From: Treponema sp.
GTDB taxonomy: Bacteria > Spirochaetota > Spirochaetia > Treponematales > Treponemataceae
Length of the DNA: 64,000 nucleotides
Direction of reading: 5' to 3'
Assembly (NCBI GenBank): GCA_017484285.1
Contig: JAFUTH010000006.1
Location: 330,075-394,074 of the forward strand
Shown: positions 45,965 to 55,221 of the stretch, piece after piece
Layout: every line of letters begins with the position of its first letter
How positions within the stretch are numbered: the first letter of the stretch is position 1
Notes under the pieces: model-generated
The model's database searches: none
Seen by the model: the letters and a program-made list of their open reading frames with translations, nothing else
What the model was told of the DNA's origin: nothing
Translations under genes and position numbers: made by a program

Positions 45965-47116
45965 TTATTTCAACAAGCTGTTGAACAAGTCAAGCACGTC
46001 CTGTTTTGAAGCATCGCGCGGATTTCCTGGCGCACAGGCGTCTTTAATCGCACATTCTGACAAATAATCCAAATCTTCAGTCTTAACGATGTCTTTGAGG
46101 CTCTGCGGAATGCCGACATCGATTGAAAGCTGACGAACTGCATCAACTGCCGCCTTGCGGTATTCTTCCTGACTCATTTTATCGACATCTTTTACGCCCA
46201 TGACGCGCGCAATCTCGCGATATTTTTCACCCGAAGCAGGCGCGTTGAATTCCATGACGGTTGGAAGAAGAATTGCGCACGCAACTCCATGCGGCGTGTC
46301 GTAGAATGCGCTCAACGTGTGAGCCATCGCATGGTCGATTCCCAAGCCGACATTCGAGAAGCCCATGCCCGCGATATACTGACCAAGCGCCATTTCTTCG
46401 CGGCCTTTTGCGTCTCCCTTCACCGAAGCGCGCAAGCTACGACCGATGATTTCGATTGCCTTCAAGTGCATCATGTCGGTCATTTCCCATGCGCCTTTAG
46501 TGATGTAGCCTTCGATTGCGTGAGTAAGCGCGTCCATACCCGTTGAAGCGGCGAGTTTTGCCGGCATTGACATCATCATGTCAGGGTCAACGAACGCGAC
46601 AAGCGGAATGTCGTGAACATCAACGCAGACGAATTTGCGCTTTGCCTGAACATCGGTGATAACATAGTTGATTGTGACTTCTGCCGCAGTGCCAGATGTG
46701 GTAGGAACTGCAAGAATCGGGAGACACGCGTTCTTTGTGGGAGCAACGCCTTCAAGACTTCGGACATCAGCGAATTCAGGGTTCGTGATGATGATTCCGA
46801 CTGCCTTTGCCGTATCCATTGAAGAGCCACCGCCAATCGCGATGATATAGTCAGCACCCGCTTTTTTGCACGCCGCAACGCCATTCTGCACATTTTCGAC
46901 AGGCGGATTCGGTTTAATGTCTGAGTAGACTTCATACGCAAGACCTGCGTTGTCCAACACATCGGTGACTTTTTTTGTTACGCCGAATTTAATCAGGTCG
47001 GGGTCGGTGCACACGAATGCTTTTTTCCAGCCGTGTGATTTTGCCTCGTTTACGATTTCGTTGATTGCGCCCTTACCGTGGTAAGAAGTCTGATTGAGAG
47101 TGATTCTGTTTGCCAT
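45965..47116 (-). CDS. fucO: Iron-containing alcohol dehydrogenase, lactaldehyde reductase type
   Basis: 383 residues. It has the NAD-binding GGGSSMDTAKAVG motif, PTTSGTAAEVT, and iron ligands in MDALTHAIEG, GIDHAMAHTLSA and DTPHGVACA. It closely follows FucO, which reduces L-lactaldehyde to 1,2-propanediol during deoxy-sugar fermentation; a broader aldehyde role is possible. GGAGG lies 11 bases before ATG 47116, a long spacing. The upstream 80 bases are AT-rich. Confidence 0.88.
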   Translation of the reverse strand: MANRITLNQTSYHGKGAINEIVNEAKSHGWKKAFVCTDPDLIKFGVTKKVTDVLDNAGLAYEVYSDIKPNPPVENVQNGVAACKKAGADYIIAIGGGSSMDTAKAVGIIITNPEFADVRSLEGVAPTKNACLPILAVPTTSGTAAEVTINYVITDVQAKRKFVCVDVHDIPLVAFVDPDMMMSMPAKLAASTGMDALTHAIEGYITKGAWEMTDMMHLKAIEIIGRSLRASVKGDAKGREEMALGQYIAGMGFSNVGLGIDHAMAHTLSAFYDTPHGVACAILLPTVMEFNAPASGEKYREIARVMGVKDVDKMSQEEYRKAAVDAVRQLSIDVGIPQSLKDIVKTEDLDYLSECAIKDACAPGNPRDASKQDVLDLFNSLLK

Positions 47117-47209
47117 GTTGTATAATACCTCCACAGACGACCATATGTATAATTGATATGTATCGTCTTTTATGGATATAGTATCAGCCCGAAATTCCAA
47201 ATTTGCAAG

Positions 47210-47244
47210 AAAAAAAAATACCGCTCGACAGGAAGCCGAGCGGC
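47210..47244 (-). terminator. Terminator after the 999-residue lipoprotein
   Basis: CCGCTCG/CGAGCGG hairpin followed by a T9 run in the minus direction. Confidence 0.85.
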
Positions 47245-47277
47245 AAAAGATTCATCTAGAAATGCGATGAAAGCAAA

Positions 47278-50277
47278 TTAGTTGTAAACACGTACGATGT
47301 TGGTAGTACCAACCTGTGTTCCCTCTCCGTTCAAACCGACAACGATAAAGAAATGGTATCGATAGCTATAGCTCGTGTCCGTATAGGTATAGCTATATGA
47401 TTCGCTTCCTTCAGCGGGGAGCGTTGCTTCAGGACTCAGCGTCGCAACATAATCAGTAAGGCTTTCCGTCGATGATGTTGCAGAAAGTGTTGAAACATAG
47501 CCATTATTAACAGCATATACCACATACGTTGCAACTTCTGTGCCGGAATCGTCTGTCATCTGAGTCCAAGAAAGCGTGTAAGAGCCAGATGAGCCCGTGA
47601 CATAAAGGTCAGAACCGATAGTGTTTTCAGCTTCAATTACGTCACTCACACCATAGACATATGTTTCAGAAATCGTGTCGTATACACGAGTCGCGACAGC
47701 ATACCAATATGAGTAAGAATCATATGACGAAGCCTCTGCGTTACTGTAATACGAATCCGAATTATCAACACTCGTGTAATAAGCAGAAGATGAATTATAC
47801 GCATCAAAAATCGCCTTGATTTCATCTTCTGACTTAGCGTCATACGAATAATTTTGGTAGCGCAAGATGTAATAGTTATCTGTATAATCTGACACAGAAG
47901 TCCATGAAAGTTTCCAAGTATACACAGGATTAGAATAGTTTGAGCTTGAACCATAGCTGTACAAATCCACCGTGACATCTGGAGCTGCGAGCGTTGCTTT
48001 CTCAACTGTGACAAAATTGCTTACATTGCTGTAGTCATACTCGTAATTTTCATATGCATAGGCTTTGACCGCATACACATAATCAGACGCATAGCTTTGC
48101 GTGGTCATGCTTGCCGTTGATGTTGTATAATTTGAGTTAATATCGTACGCGTATTCACCGTCAGACAGGGCTTCAAGCTCAGCCTGTGTTTTTGCGCGGT
48201 AGATTCGGTAGCCATCGGCAGCAGAAATTCTATTCCAAGAGAGCGTCACGCCGTCCGAAGCGGGATAAACGACCGGTGTCTTTAGGCGAGAGGCTTTCTG
48301 CATTGAACTTTCAGTTGAATCGTAATAACCGACCGCAGATACTTTGTAATAGATGTAGTTTCCATCAACGCTCAAAGAAGAAATGCCAGAATCCGTGTAA
48401 GTGGTCTCTGTCGTCGTTGTCAAAAGCGTTACGTTATCACTAAAGTACGGCCAATAGCTTGTGCTATAGTCGGTGACAAAGCGGTAAATATTATAATAAA
48501 CCACTTTGTTCGAATACTGGTTTGCGGCAGAATAATTGAGCGTTACGTATTCGTAGTTTTCTGTTCCCAATTCTGTCTCAACGCTGAGCGAGGTTGTGCC
48601 AAGCGTCACATGGTCATCGGGATTATCTACCAAAACATCCCAGTAATATGCGCCACCGACCTTGTACGGCTTTGCGATTGTCGTTGCGACATCATAGACT
48701 CCGTCGACACCCTCAGATTGCTGTGTTTCTTCCTTCCACTTATAATCTGTATACCGAGTAGAAAGAACTCGGAACGCATAGTATTTGCTCGTATCGACGG
48801 TAGCCGAACCACTTGTAAACATGGTGCTGTAATACGTGCTGTCATATGACTCGAGTTGTGTCAATTCCGTCGGCAATTCGCTCTCGACGGCGACTTTCGC
48901 TTCGTTCAATGTATTAAACGTGCCGTACGTTCCCGAGAGGGCATCATATCCATTGGCTATTACACCGACATATGCAATTCCCGTTTTATCGATGAAAATA
49001 TCTTTGATACTGACAGAAGTTGTGTATTCATACGATGAGCCTGAAGATGGCGTGAAATTCCAGCTTGAATCAGAAGAATCGGGCACAACAAGGCGAGACG
49101 TATTCGTCTTGAGATAGCCGTTATGATTCAAAACGACGTAGTAGCGCACGCCTGCCACGTCATTATCCGCGCTCAAGTTCACCGTGTCGTCCAAGTAGTA
49201 GACGGTCGCGCCGTTCGGGTCAACGGCGGTGTCTTTCTTTGGCGAGCCGAGATTTGTGATTGAATCGTAGATGCGCAATGCCGTTCCGTCGCTGTTCGTG
49301 AGCGTATCGCTTGTCTCGCCGTCGCTCGTGTACACCGCACGGAAGATAGTGTATTCATCGGTTGTAAATTCTTCGCCGTCATACACATAGGGAGAGAAAT
49401 AGACGCGCGTGGTCGCATATGGATTACTGTAGTTCGTCCATTCTGCCGAAACGCTGCCGCTTACCGCAGATGAAATTGAGCTCAGTGCCTTGACCTCGAC
49501 CGTTGTAGAGGAAGCAATCTGGCTCTTTCCGTACAGCGTGTTGTTAAGCGGAGTTGCCACGACAGTCACCTGCTTTACACCCGAATACACGGCGTCCAAT
49601 GTGACGCTCGCGCTTCCGTTGTAATTGTAGCCGTATATTTTTGTCGATGTTTCGCGAACCGAACTTGTGTTGGTGAGTACGCCGTTCACCTGACTCAAAT
49701 AAATCGTGTATGATGCGTATGCCTTTGTGGGGAACATGACGCGCACGCTTGAGCCGGTACTTGTCACGAGTTTGACCGCAATCGTGTCTTCTGAAAGCAC
49801 GGTCGCACTTGAACTGTAGTCGCTTTCGTATTGAGCGAGGTCGCTAAAGACCGTGCCTTCCGGTGCCCACGTGCCTTTTACGTTTGTGCCGGTCGCTGTC
49901 TTTGCGGTAGTAAGCGAGACTTCCGTCTGAGAAGCGTCATGAGAAGTTAAGTCGGCGGGAATTGCCACGACGCGATACTTGTACGATGTGCCCTCATCAA
50001 TGGCTTTATCGACGTAGAACGCATTGGTGACAGGAACACCAGTCTCTTCAATGGCTCCGTTTCCGACCGTTCTGTAGATAACGTAAGAACCTGCGTCCTT
50101 AATCGCTTTCCATGTAAGAATGTTCACGCCGGGATAGGCTTTTGCCGTTACCGATGGCGTGCCGATTGTTGTTGTGGCAAAATTGGTGTCGCCCTCAACG
50201 AGACCGTCGCAGGACGCAAACAAAACGCCCGCAAGCAAGAGCGCCGTAGCACTCAGTGCTGAAAGGATTTTTTTCAT
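47278..50277 (-). CDS. Large lipoprotein with fibronectin type III-like repeats
   Basis: 999 residues. The lipobox is VLFASC (Cys about 23). The first domain (VTAKAYPGVNILTWKAIKDAGSYVIYR) and several later ones (VTLSWNRISAADGYRIYRA, TWKLSWTSVSDYTDNYYILRY, YTLSWTQMTDDSGTEVATYVVY) have the fibronectin type III pattern. In total I count five or six such modules, very rich in Tyr, Ser and Thr. A surface-exposed binding or adhesion role is plausible; no catalytic motif is seen. GAAGGAG precedes the ATG. Confidence 0.75.
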   Translation of the reverse strand: MKKILSALSATALLLAGVLFASCDGLVEGDTNFATTTIGTPSVTAKAYPGVNILTWKAIKDAGSYVIYRTVGNGAIEETGVPVTNAFYVDKAIDEGTSYKYRVVAIPADLTSHDASQTEVSLTTAKTATGTNVKGTWAPEGTVFSDLAQYESDYSSSATVLSEDTIAVKLVTSTGSSVRVMFPTKAYASYTIYLSQVNGVLTNTSSVRETSTKIYGYNYNGSASVTLDAVYSGVKQVTVVATPLNNTLYGKSQIASSTTVEVKALSSISSAVSGSVSAEWTNYSNPYATTRVYFSPYVYDGEEFTTDEYTIFRAVYTSDGETSDTLTNSDGTALRIYDSITNLGSPKKDTAVDPNGATVYYLDDTVNLSADNDVAGVRYYVVLNHNGYLKTNTSRLVVPDSSDSSWNFTPSSGSSYEYTTSVSIKDIFIDKTGIAYVGVIANGYDALSGTYGTFNTLNEAKVAVESELPTELTQLESYDSTYYSTMFTSGSATVDTSKYYAFRVLSTRYTDYKWKEETQQSEGVDGVYDVATTIAKPYKVGGAYYWDVLVDNPDDHVTLGTTSLSVETELGTENYEYVTLNYSAANQYSNKVVYYNIYRFVTDYSTSYWPYFSDNVTLLTTTTETTYTDSGISSLSVDGNYIYYKVSAVGYYDSTESSMQKASRLKTPVVYPASDGVTLSWNRISAADGYRIYRAKTQAELEALSDGEYAYDINSNYTTSTASMTTQSYASDYVYAVKAYAYENYEYDYSNVSNFVTVEKATLAAPDVTVDLYSYGSSSNYSNPVYTWKLSWTSVSDYTDNYYILRYQNYSYDAKSEDEIKAIFDAYNSSSAYYTSVDNSDSYYSNAEASSYDSYSYWYAVATRVYDTISETYVYGVSDVIEAENTIGSDLYVTGSSGSYTLSWTQMTDDSGTEVATYVVYAVNNGYVSTLSATSSTESLTDYVATLSPEATLPAEGSESYSYTYTDTSYSYRYHFFIVVGLNGEGTQVGTTNIVRVYN

Positions 50278-50366
50278 TTGTATCTCCTTCGCAAAATAAG
50301 ATTTTCCTTATTACGCTATACAAATGTAAAAAAAAAGACCTTTAAGTCAAGATTATATTAAGAGTT

Positions 50367-52013
50367 CTAGCGGATGTTCTCTTTGCCCTTCATCGCGACC
50401 TTTGCCTTGTACATTTCGCCGTCAGCGCGCTCAAAGACTGCCTGAAAGTCAACGTCGGTATCGGGATTATACACGGCAAGACCGCTCGCAATCGAAACTT
50501 GCTCACCCGGCTCGCCGCCCTTTTCTTTTAGGTAATCCATTTCGGAGCGGAATTTCGTCAAAAGCTCAACGCGATTTTCAAATTCTTTGCCCGTAATGAC
50601 GACGACAAATTCATCGCCACCGATGCGGAACACTGGGCTCTGCTCGAAATGAGCGCGAATCAGGTTGCAGGAATTTTTGATGAGCAAGTCGCCCGCCTTA
50701 TGCCCGAAATTGTCGTTCACGAATTTGAGGTTGTTGATGTCGAACACAATCACGCCGAACTCAAACGGTTCGTCAGCCATGCGGGTATGCACGATTTTTT
50801 TGTTGGTTTCCGTGCGTTCGTCGATAAAGGCGCGCTTGTTCTTTACGCCGGTCATTGAATCCAGATAGACGAGACGATTGATGTACTCGAACTGCATCTT
50901 CAATGATTTTGCCATGAGAATGAACGTGCCCATGAGTTCGCCGATTTCATCATTTGAGCGGTGCTTGAAATTCAAGTCGTACTCGCCGGCAACGATATTC
51001 CGCGTGGATTCGGTGAGTTCTTTGAGCGAGCGCGTGAGCCGTTTTGACTGAATGACGCTCCAGAATGAGGCAACCACGGCGATTAAAATGACCGCAATGA
51101 TGCTCGAAAAAACGAGATTGGTGCGCTGGCGGTCAACTTCTTTTGAGGGAACGCTGACGACAAGGCGTATACCGTTGCGAAGACTCTTGTATACCATGCG
51201 GAATTTTTTGTTTTTGAATGAGTATTCGTAGTAATGCGCGTTGATGCCCTTTATGTCGACCTGCGTGAAGTCAGCAGCCTGCTCGACAATGCGCGTTCCC
51301 GATGGAATTGAGCGGTGGTACATGACGACAAAATCCTCGTCGGTAAGGAACGCATAGCCTGTATCATACACAGAGATTGAATTTACGATTGAGGCAATGT
51401 CATCAAAATCGATGTCCATGCCGACGACCGCGAAGAATTTGTCGTTTTTGTAAACGGGAACACCGTATGAGACGACATATTCATTAACCTCGTCGTTGTA
51501 ATAGGGCGTTGTCCATACGCCGACACCCATAAGACGGGCTTTGTAGTACCAACTGTTCTCGAACTGCGAGTTATAGACCGGAAAGTCACTGAGCTTGTCC
51601 TTTACAAACGCGCCGTCAACCTTGCGCCACAGAATGCTTGACACCTCATCAGTAAGCTCTGGCGCAAATCGAACAGAAACCGACATGGCATGAGCCGTGC
51701 AGTTCGCAATATAAAAGGCGATGTGCTCAAGAGTGGAAAGGTAGCGGTCGAATTCTTCGGAAGAATGAAAGACCGACAGAGAGGTGAGATTATCTTCGAC
51801 ATAGCGGGCAATTACTTCCGATGACTGCTCGACATCAGCAAACATGCCGTTCAATCCGCCCGTCTGCACCTGAGCCATCAAATCAAGAATCCGCACCGAG
51901 TCGCGGCGTATGGCGTTATTAGACCAAAAGACACCGAAGCCGCCGATAATCACTGAGGCAACAATTATGCTCGAAAGAACGATAAAAAAGATTTTGGTCT
52001 TAATTGATTTCAT
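50367..52013 (-). CDS. Diguanylate cyclase with periplasmic dCache sensor
   Basis: 548 residues. A membrane segment (about 8-30), a dCache-like periplasmic sensor (about 35-295), a second membrane segment (about 300-320), HAMP (about 322-375) and a GGDEF domain with intact GGDEF at 465-469 are visible. It would make cyclic di-GMP in response to an extracellular signal. No RxxD inhibitory site is visible five residues before GGDEF. The ATG overlaps the upstream MATE stop (ATGA), so translation is coupled. Confidence 0.93.
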   Translation of the reverse strand: MKSIKTKIFFIVLSSIIVASVIIGGFGVFWSNNAIRRDSVRILDLMAQVQTGGLNGMFADVEQSSEVIARYVEDNLTSLSVFHSSEEFDRYLSTLEHIAFYIANCTAHAMSVSVRFAPELTDEVSSILWRKVDGAFVKDKLSDFPVYNSQFENSWYYKARLMGVGVWTTPYYNDEVNEYVVSYGVPVYKNDKFFAVVGMDIDFDDIASIVNSISVYDTGYAFLTDEDFVVMYHRSIPSGTRIVEQAADFTQVDIKGINAHYYEYSFKNKKFRMVYKSLRNGIRLVVSVPSKEVDRQRTNLVFSSIIAVILIAVVASFWSVIQSKRLTRSLKELTESTRNIVAGEYDLNFKHRSNDEIGELMGTFILMAKSLKMQFEYINRLVYLDSMTGVKNKRAFIDERTETNKKIVHTRMADEPFEFGVIVFDINNLKFVNDNFGHKAGDLLIKNSCNLIRAHFEQSPVFRIGGDEFVVVITGKEFENRVELLTKFRSEMDYLKEKGGEPGEQVSIASGLAVYNPDTDVDFQAVFERADGEMYKAKVAMKGKENIR

Positions 52014-53380
52014 GTCGATTTACTGCCTGATGCAAACATTCTAACGAGTTTTTTTCTGCACGCAAAGTAGGCAGGAATAAGAAAACTATCAGCAAGCACC
52101 CAGGCGAGCGGACTGGCAAGACAGGCGCCCTTAAAGCCGAGAATCGGAACGAGCACAATGCCGATGAACGCGCGCCCGACCAGCTCGGCAAGCCCTGCAA
52201 AAATCGCGAGCGTCGAAAAGCCCATGCCCTGAATCATAAAGCGGACGGCATTCACGAGCACCAACAGACAGTACGTGCACCCGTTCGCCATGAGCGCGTA
52301 GAACACATTTTTGGTGACCTCGGCAATCACTTCGGGCGGCTCATTTTTGCTGATAAAGAGCGCGGAGAGATTGTCGTTAAAGAAATAGAGGATGATGAGC
52401 GCAAGGAATGAATAGAAAAAACCGACCGCGCATCCCCAGAAAAGCCCCGAATTAAGCCGCTCGATTTTTTTTGCTCCGACGTTCTGACCGGCGTAGGTCG
52501 CCATCGTCGTGCCGAGCGCATCGAACGGAGTCGAAAAGAAAATGCTGATTTTTTGCGCCGTGACCATCGCCGCGACGTATACCGAGCCGAGCATGTTCAC
52601 CGACCACTGCAAGATGACGCTTCCGATTGCCGTAATCGAATACTGCAAGCCCATCGGAACGCCGATTCCGAGCAAGGCCAGCATCCGCCGCGTGCTTACA
52701 ATTTTGTCTTCTTTTTTGAGGCGAAGAATCTCGAATTTGGCGCGCATGTAAAAAAAGCAGAGCACGCCTGAGACAGCCTGCGAAATCACCGTCGCATAGG
52801 CAGCTCCCGGAATACCGAGTTTGCACACCGCGATAAAGAGCAAATCGAGCGCGATGTTCAGCACCGCCGAAATTAAGAGGAAATAGAGCGGCGTTTTTGA
52901 GTCACCGACAGAGCGAATCATGCCGGACAAAATATTGTAGAAGAAGATGACCGGGATTCCCGACAAGATAATCACAAAATACGAATAGGACATGTCGATG
53001 ATGTTCGCCGGTGTTTTGAGGAGCGCGAGCATTGGTCGGCAGAGCAGCACCGTGACCGCCGTAATCACAACCGAAAAGGCAGCGACGAGCAGCCAGGAAT
53101 TAAAGACGAACTGGCGCATGACAGAGTAATCGTTCCCGCCAAAGCGCTGGGCAACCGGAATCGCAAAGCCCGAGCACACCCCCATGCAAAAACCGATGAT
53201 AAAAAAATTGAGACTTCCCGTCGCACCAACTGCCGCCAAAGCGTCAACGCCCAAAAACTGACCGACGATAATCGTGTCGACGAGGTTGTAAAACTGCTGG
53301 AAGAGATAGCCGAAAAAGACCGGAACGGCAAAATTAAAAATGATTTTAAGCGGATGCCCGCTCGTTAAATCCTTTGTCAT
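52010..53380 (-). CDS. MATE family efflux transporter
   Basis: 456 residues with twelve membrane segments. The N-terminal TSGHPLKIIFNFAVPVFFGYLFQQFYNLVDTI is characteristic of the DinF/MepA-like branch, which exports drugs or metabolites by Na+ or H+ antiport. It starts inside the stop of the preceding gene (ATGA overlap) and ends inside the start of the diguanylate cyclase gene, forming a tightly coupled three-gene operon. Confidence 0.93.
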   Translation of the reverse strand: MTKDLTSGHPLKIIFNFAVPVFFGYLFQQFYNLVDTIIVGQFLGVDALAAVGATGSLNFFIIGFCMGVCSGFAIPVAQRFGGNDYSVMRQFVFNSWLLVAAFSVVITAVTVLLCRPMLALLKTPANIIDMSYSYFVIILSGIPVIFFYNILSGMIRSVGDSKTPLYFLLISAVLNIALDLLFIAVCKLGIPGAAYATVISQAVSGVLCFFYMRAKFEILRLKKEDKIVSTRRMLALLGIGVPMGLQYSITAIGSVILQWSVNMLGSVYVAAMVTAQKISIFFSTPFDALGTTMATYAGQNVGAKKIERLNSGLFWGCAVGFFYSFLALIILYFFNDNLSALFISKNEPPEVIAEVTKNVFYALMANGCTYCLLVLVNAVRFMIQGMGFSTLAIFAGLAELVGRAFIGIVLVPILGFKGACLASPLAWVLADSFLIPAYFACRKKLVRMFASGSKST

Positions 53381-53937
53381 GAGTAAAACTCTCCTTTAAT
53401 AACCTCGAAAATTTCTTTATCGTGCGCGTCGAAACTGAAGCTGTCAGCACGCGAAAACAAAAGGCGGTAGTGATTCTCGCTTTCCTCGAAAAACGGCATG
53501 AATTCCTGACAATTTTGCTCGAGATAAAGCCATGCGACAAGATAGATGAACTGTCCTCCTGTCGTGTAGCTTGCCTTGTCTGCGAGCGGAGAGGCAATGT
53601 CAACGGAACGAACGTAGGTCTGAGCGATGTCGTCCCGATTTTCCGCGTCAATCTCCATGCATGATTTGTACAGATTGTACGCTTTTAAAAGAGCCTGCTC
53701 GTCGCGGTCGATGGAAGCCGCCCTGTCAGAGTGCTCGCCCAGTGCCTCGAACGGCGCGCGATAGATTTTGTATGTCGCGACCACAGAAGCTGTCAGCCGT
53801 TCCCCGCGCTCACGCAATTTCTCTTCGTAATAGGAATTCTTTGACACGGGCACAACCCGCTGAGAATCGGTCGCCTTGTTGAACCGACTCAATTTTTGAG
53901 AAAAAGAACTCAGCACATCTTGAATATTTTGGCTCAT
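53377..53937 (-). CDS. Hypothetical protein, first gene of MATE/GGDEF operon
   Basis: 186 residues, soluble, helical, rich in Tyr and acidic residues (SFSQKLSRFNKATDSQR, YLEQNCQEFMPFFEESE). No recognised domain. The ATG is 6 bases after TGA-TATAGT with no ribosome binding site. It overlaps the MATE gene by 4 bases, so it is likely functionally linked to it or to cyclic di-GMP signalling, but no role can be assigned. Confidence 0.65.
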   Translation of the reverse strand: MSQNIQDVLSSFSQKLSRFNKATDSQRVVPVSKNSYYEEKLRERGERLTASVVATYKIYRAPFEALGEHSDRAASIDRDEQALLKAYNLYKSCMEIDAENRDDIAQTYVRSVDIASPLADKASYTTGGQFIYLVAWLYLEQNCQEFMPFFEESENHYRLLFSRADSFSFDAHDKEIFEVIKGEFYS

Positions 53938-53943
53938 TGCTTA

Positions 53944-53952
53944 ACTATATCA
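53944..53952 (-). promoter_or_regulatory. Extended -10 promoter, leaderless type
   Basis: TGA TATAGT on the minus strand, 6 bases from ATG 53937. It lies in a 34-base gap shared with the divergent ybaK gene. Confidence 0.6.
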
Positions 53953-53971
53953 AAAAACAGAGGAATAGAAA

Positions 53972-54460
53972 ATGAAAAAAACGAACGCGATGCGAATTCT
54001 TGACGGCTTAAAAATACCATACGAAACGCTTTCCTACGACGATGATGGCGAGCATGAGCTTTCACGCGGAGCAGCGAGCCAAACGGCGACAAAACTCGGC
54101 ATCAATCCGGCGGCATGCTTTAAGACGATTGTGATGCGCAGCGAATCAAAACAGATTTTTGTCTTCTGCCAGAGCGCAGAGCATGAAATCAACCTCAAAA
54201 AGGCGCGGGCTGCATGCGGCGCAAAAGAAATCAGCCCCGTAAAACCGGAAGAATTGCTCGCGCTCACCGGATACATTCGCGGCGGCTGCTCTCCGCTCGG
54301 CATGAAGCGAAAATTCCCTACATTCATCGACGAATCGGCGTTGCAGCACGAAAAAATCTATGTAAGCGCGGGAATGAGAGGAGAACAAATCGCACTCGCG
54401 CCAGCCGATTTGGTAAAAGCAACTGACGCACTCACCTGCGATTTGATTTTGGAAGGCTAA
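53972..54460 (+). CDS. ybaK: Cys-tRNA(Pro)/Cys-tRNA(Cys) deacylase
   Basis: A 162-residue YbaK/ProX-type editing domain that removes misacylated Cys (or similar) from tRNA(Pro). The family segments ACFKTIVMRSESKQIFVFC, GYIRGGCSPLGMKRKFP and YVSAGMRGEQIALAPADL are all in place, including the active-site Lys. GAGG precedes the ATG. It stands alone, divergent from the MATE operon. Confidence 0.92.
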   Translation: MKKTNAMRILDGLKIPYETLSYDDDGEHELSRGAASQTATKLGINPAACFKTIVMRSESKQIFVFCQSAEHEINLKKARAACGAKEISPVKPEELLALTGYIRGGCSPLGMKRKFPTFIDESALQHEKIYVSAGMRGEQIALAPADLVKATDALTCDLILEG

Positions 54461-54472
54461 GCCCGCCCCGTT

Positions 54473-55132
54473 CTACAAACCAATCGAGACACCCGTCTGG
54501 AAGAACGGGCGCGCTCCCAGATGCGGGAACTCAAAGTAAATACCGATATTCTTTTCTGGGCAGAACTGCAAGCCGAACGGACAGAAATCGAAGCAGACAG
54601 AATTTTTATTGTCATCGTCATCATGGTACTGAAGCCAGCCGAAGCTCACCTCACCGTAGATTGACATGCGCGTACCGATGTCGCTGAACACCCAGTGACC
54701 ATAATCAACATGGAATCCCGCGTAATAAAAATTCATCGATACCGTCTCATTAGTGGAAACGCCATTTTTCTTGATTGATGACTCCCATGAATCCAACGCA
54801 ACGCCCGCCATAAAACCAAAGCGATAATTCGCAATCGGCGGAAAGAACGTGATGTTTATGTCGGTCGCAAGTTTGGGAACAGTGCTGTCGTAATCCTCGC
54901 CACCCGCAAAAATCGACCCAAAGACATCAGAAACGCCAATAGCGAACGACTGCACCGCGCCGTGCGACGTGAGCATGGGAAAAACGGGAATTGCACCGCG
55001 GATTTCGACAAAGCGATGCCCTCGAAGACTCGTAAAGTTCTCTCCGAACGAATCTTCTTCTTCGGTAGCAAACGCCACAGCTCCTAACACAAAAAAGCAG
55101 AATAAACTCAGTGCAAATTTTTTCAGTCTCAT
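54473..55132 (-). CDS. Putative outer-membrane beta-barrel protein
   Basis: 219 residues. The signal peptide (MRLKKFALSLFCFFVLGAV) is cleaved near AFATEE. The remainder has alternating beta-strands (FVEIRGAIPVFPM, NYRFGFMAGVALDSW, MNFYYAGFHVDYG, MSIYGEVSFGWLQY), which suggests a small eight-strand barrel exported to the outer membrane. No family recognised. GGAGG precedes the ATG. Confidence 0.65.
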   Translation of the reverse strand: MRLKKFALSLFCFFVLGAVAFATEEEDSFGENFTSLRGHRFVEIRGAIPVFPMLTSHGAVQSFAIGVSDVFGSIFAGGEDYDSTVPKLATDINITFFPPIANYRFGFMAGVALDSWESSIKKNGVSTNETVSMNFYYAGFHVDYGHWVFSDIGTRMSIYGEVSFGWLQYHDDDDNKNSVCFDFCPFGLQFCPEKNIGIYFEFPHLGARPFFQTGVSIGL

Positions 55133-55221
55133 AAAAAGCCTCCTTTCTCGTAGGATACCGTGTATTCTAACACGTTATTTGCTGTTTTCAGACAAGATGA
55201 AGCTTTTCTGTCGATTTTGCG

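Noticed and set aside
47117..47190. Palindrome-like ATACATAT/ATATGTAT words upstream of the FucO-type gene, possible Crp/Fnr site
   Set aside because: Does not match a Crp or Fnr consensus and could be AT-rich chance.
50320..50345. T9 tract upstream of the 999-residue lipoprotein as a promoter-spacer switch
   Set aside because: No convincing -35/-10 pair with normal spacing could be placed around it.
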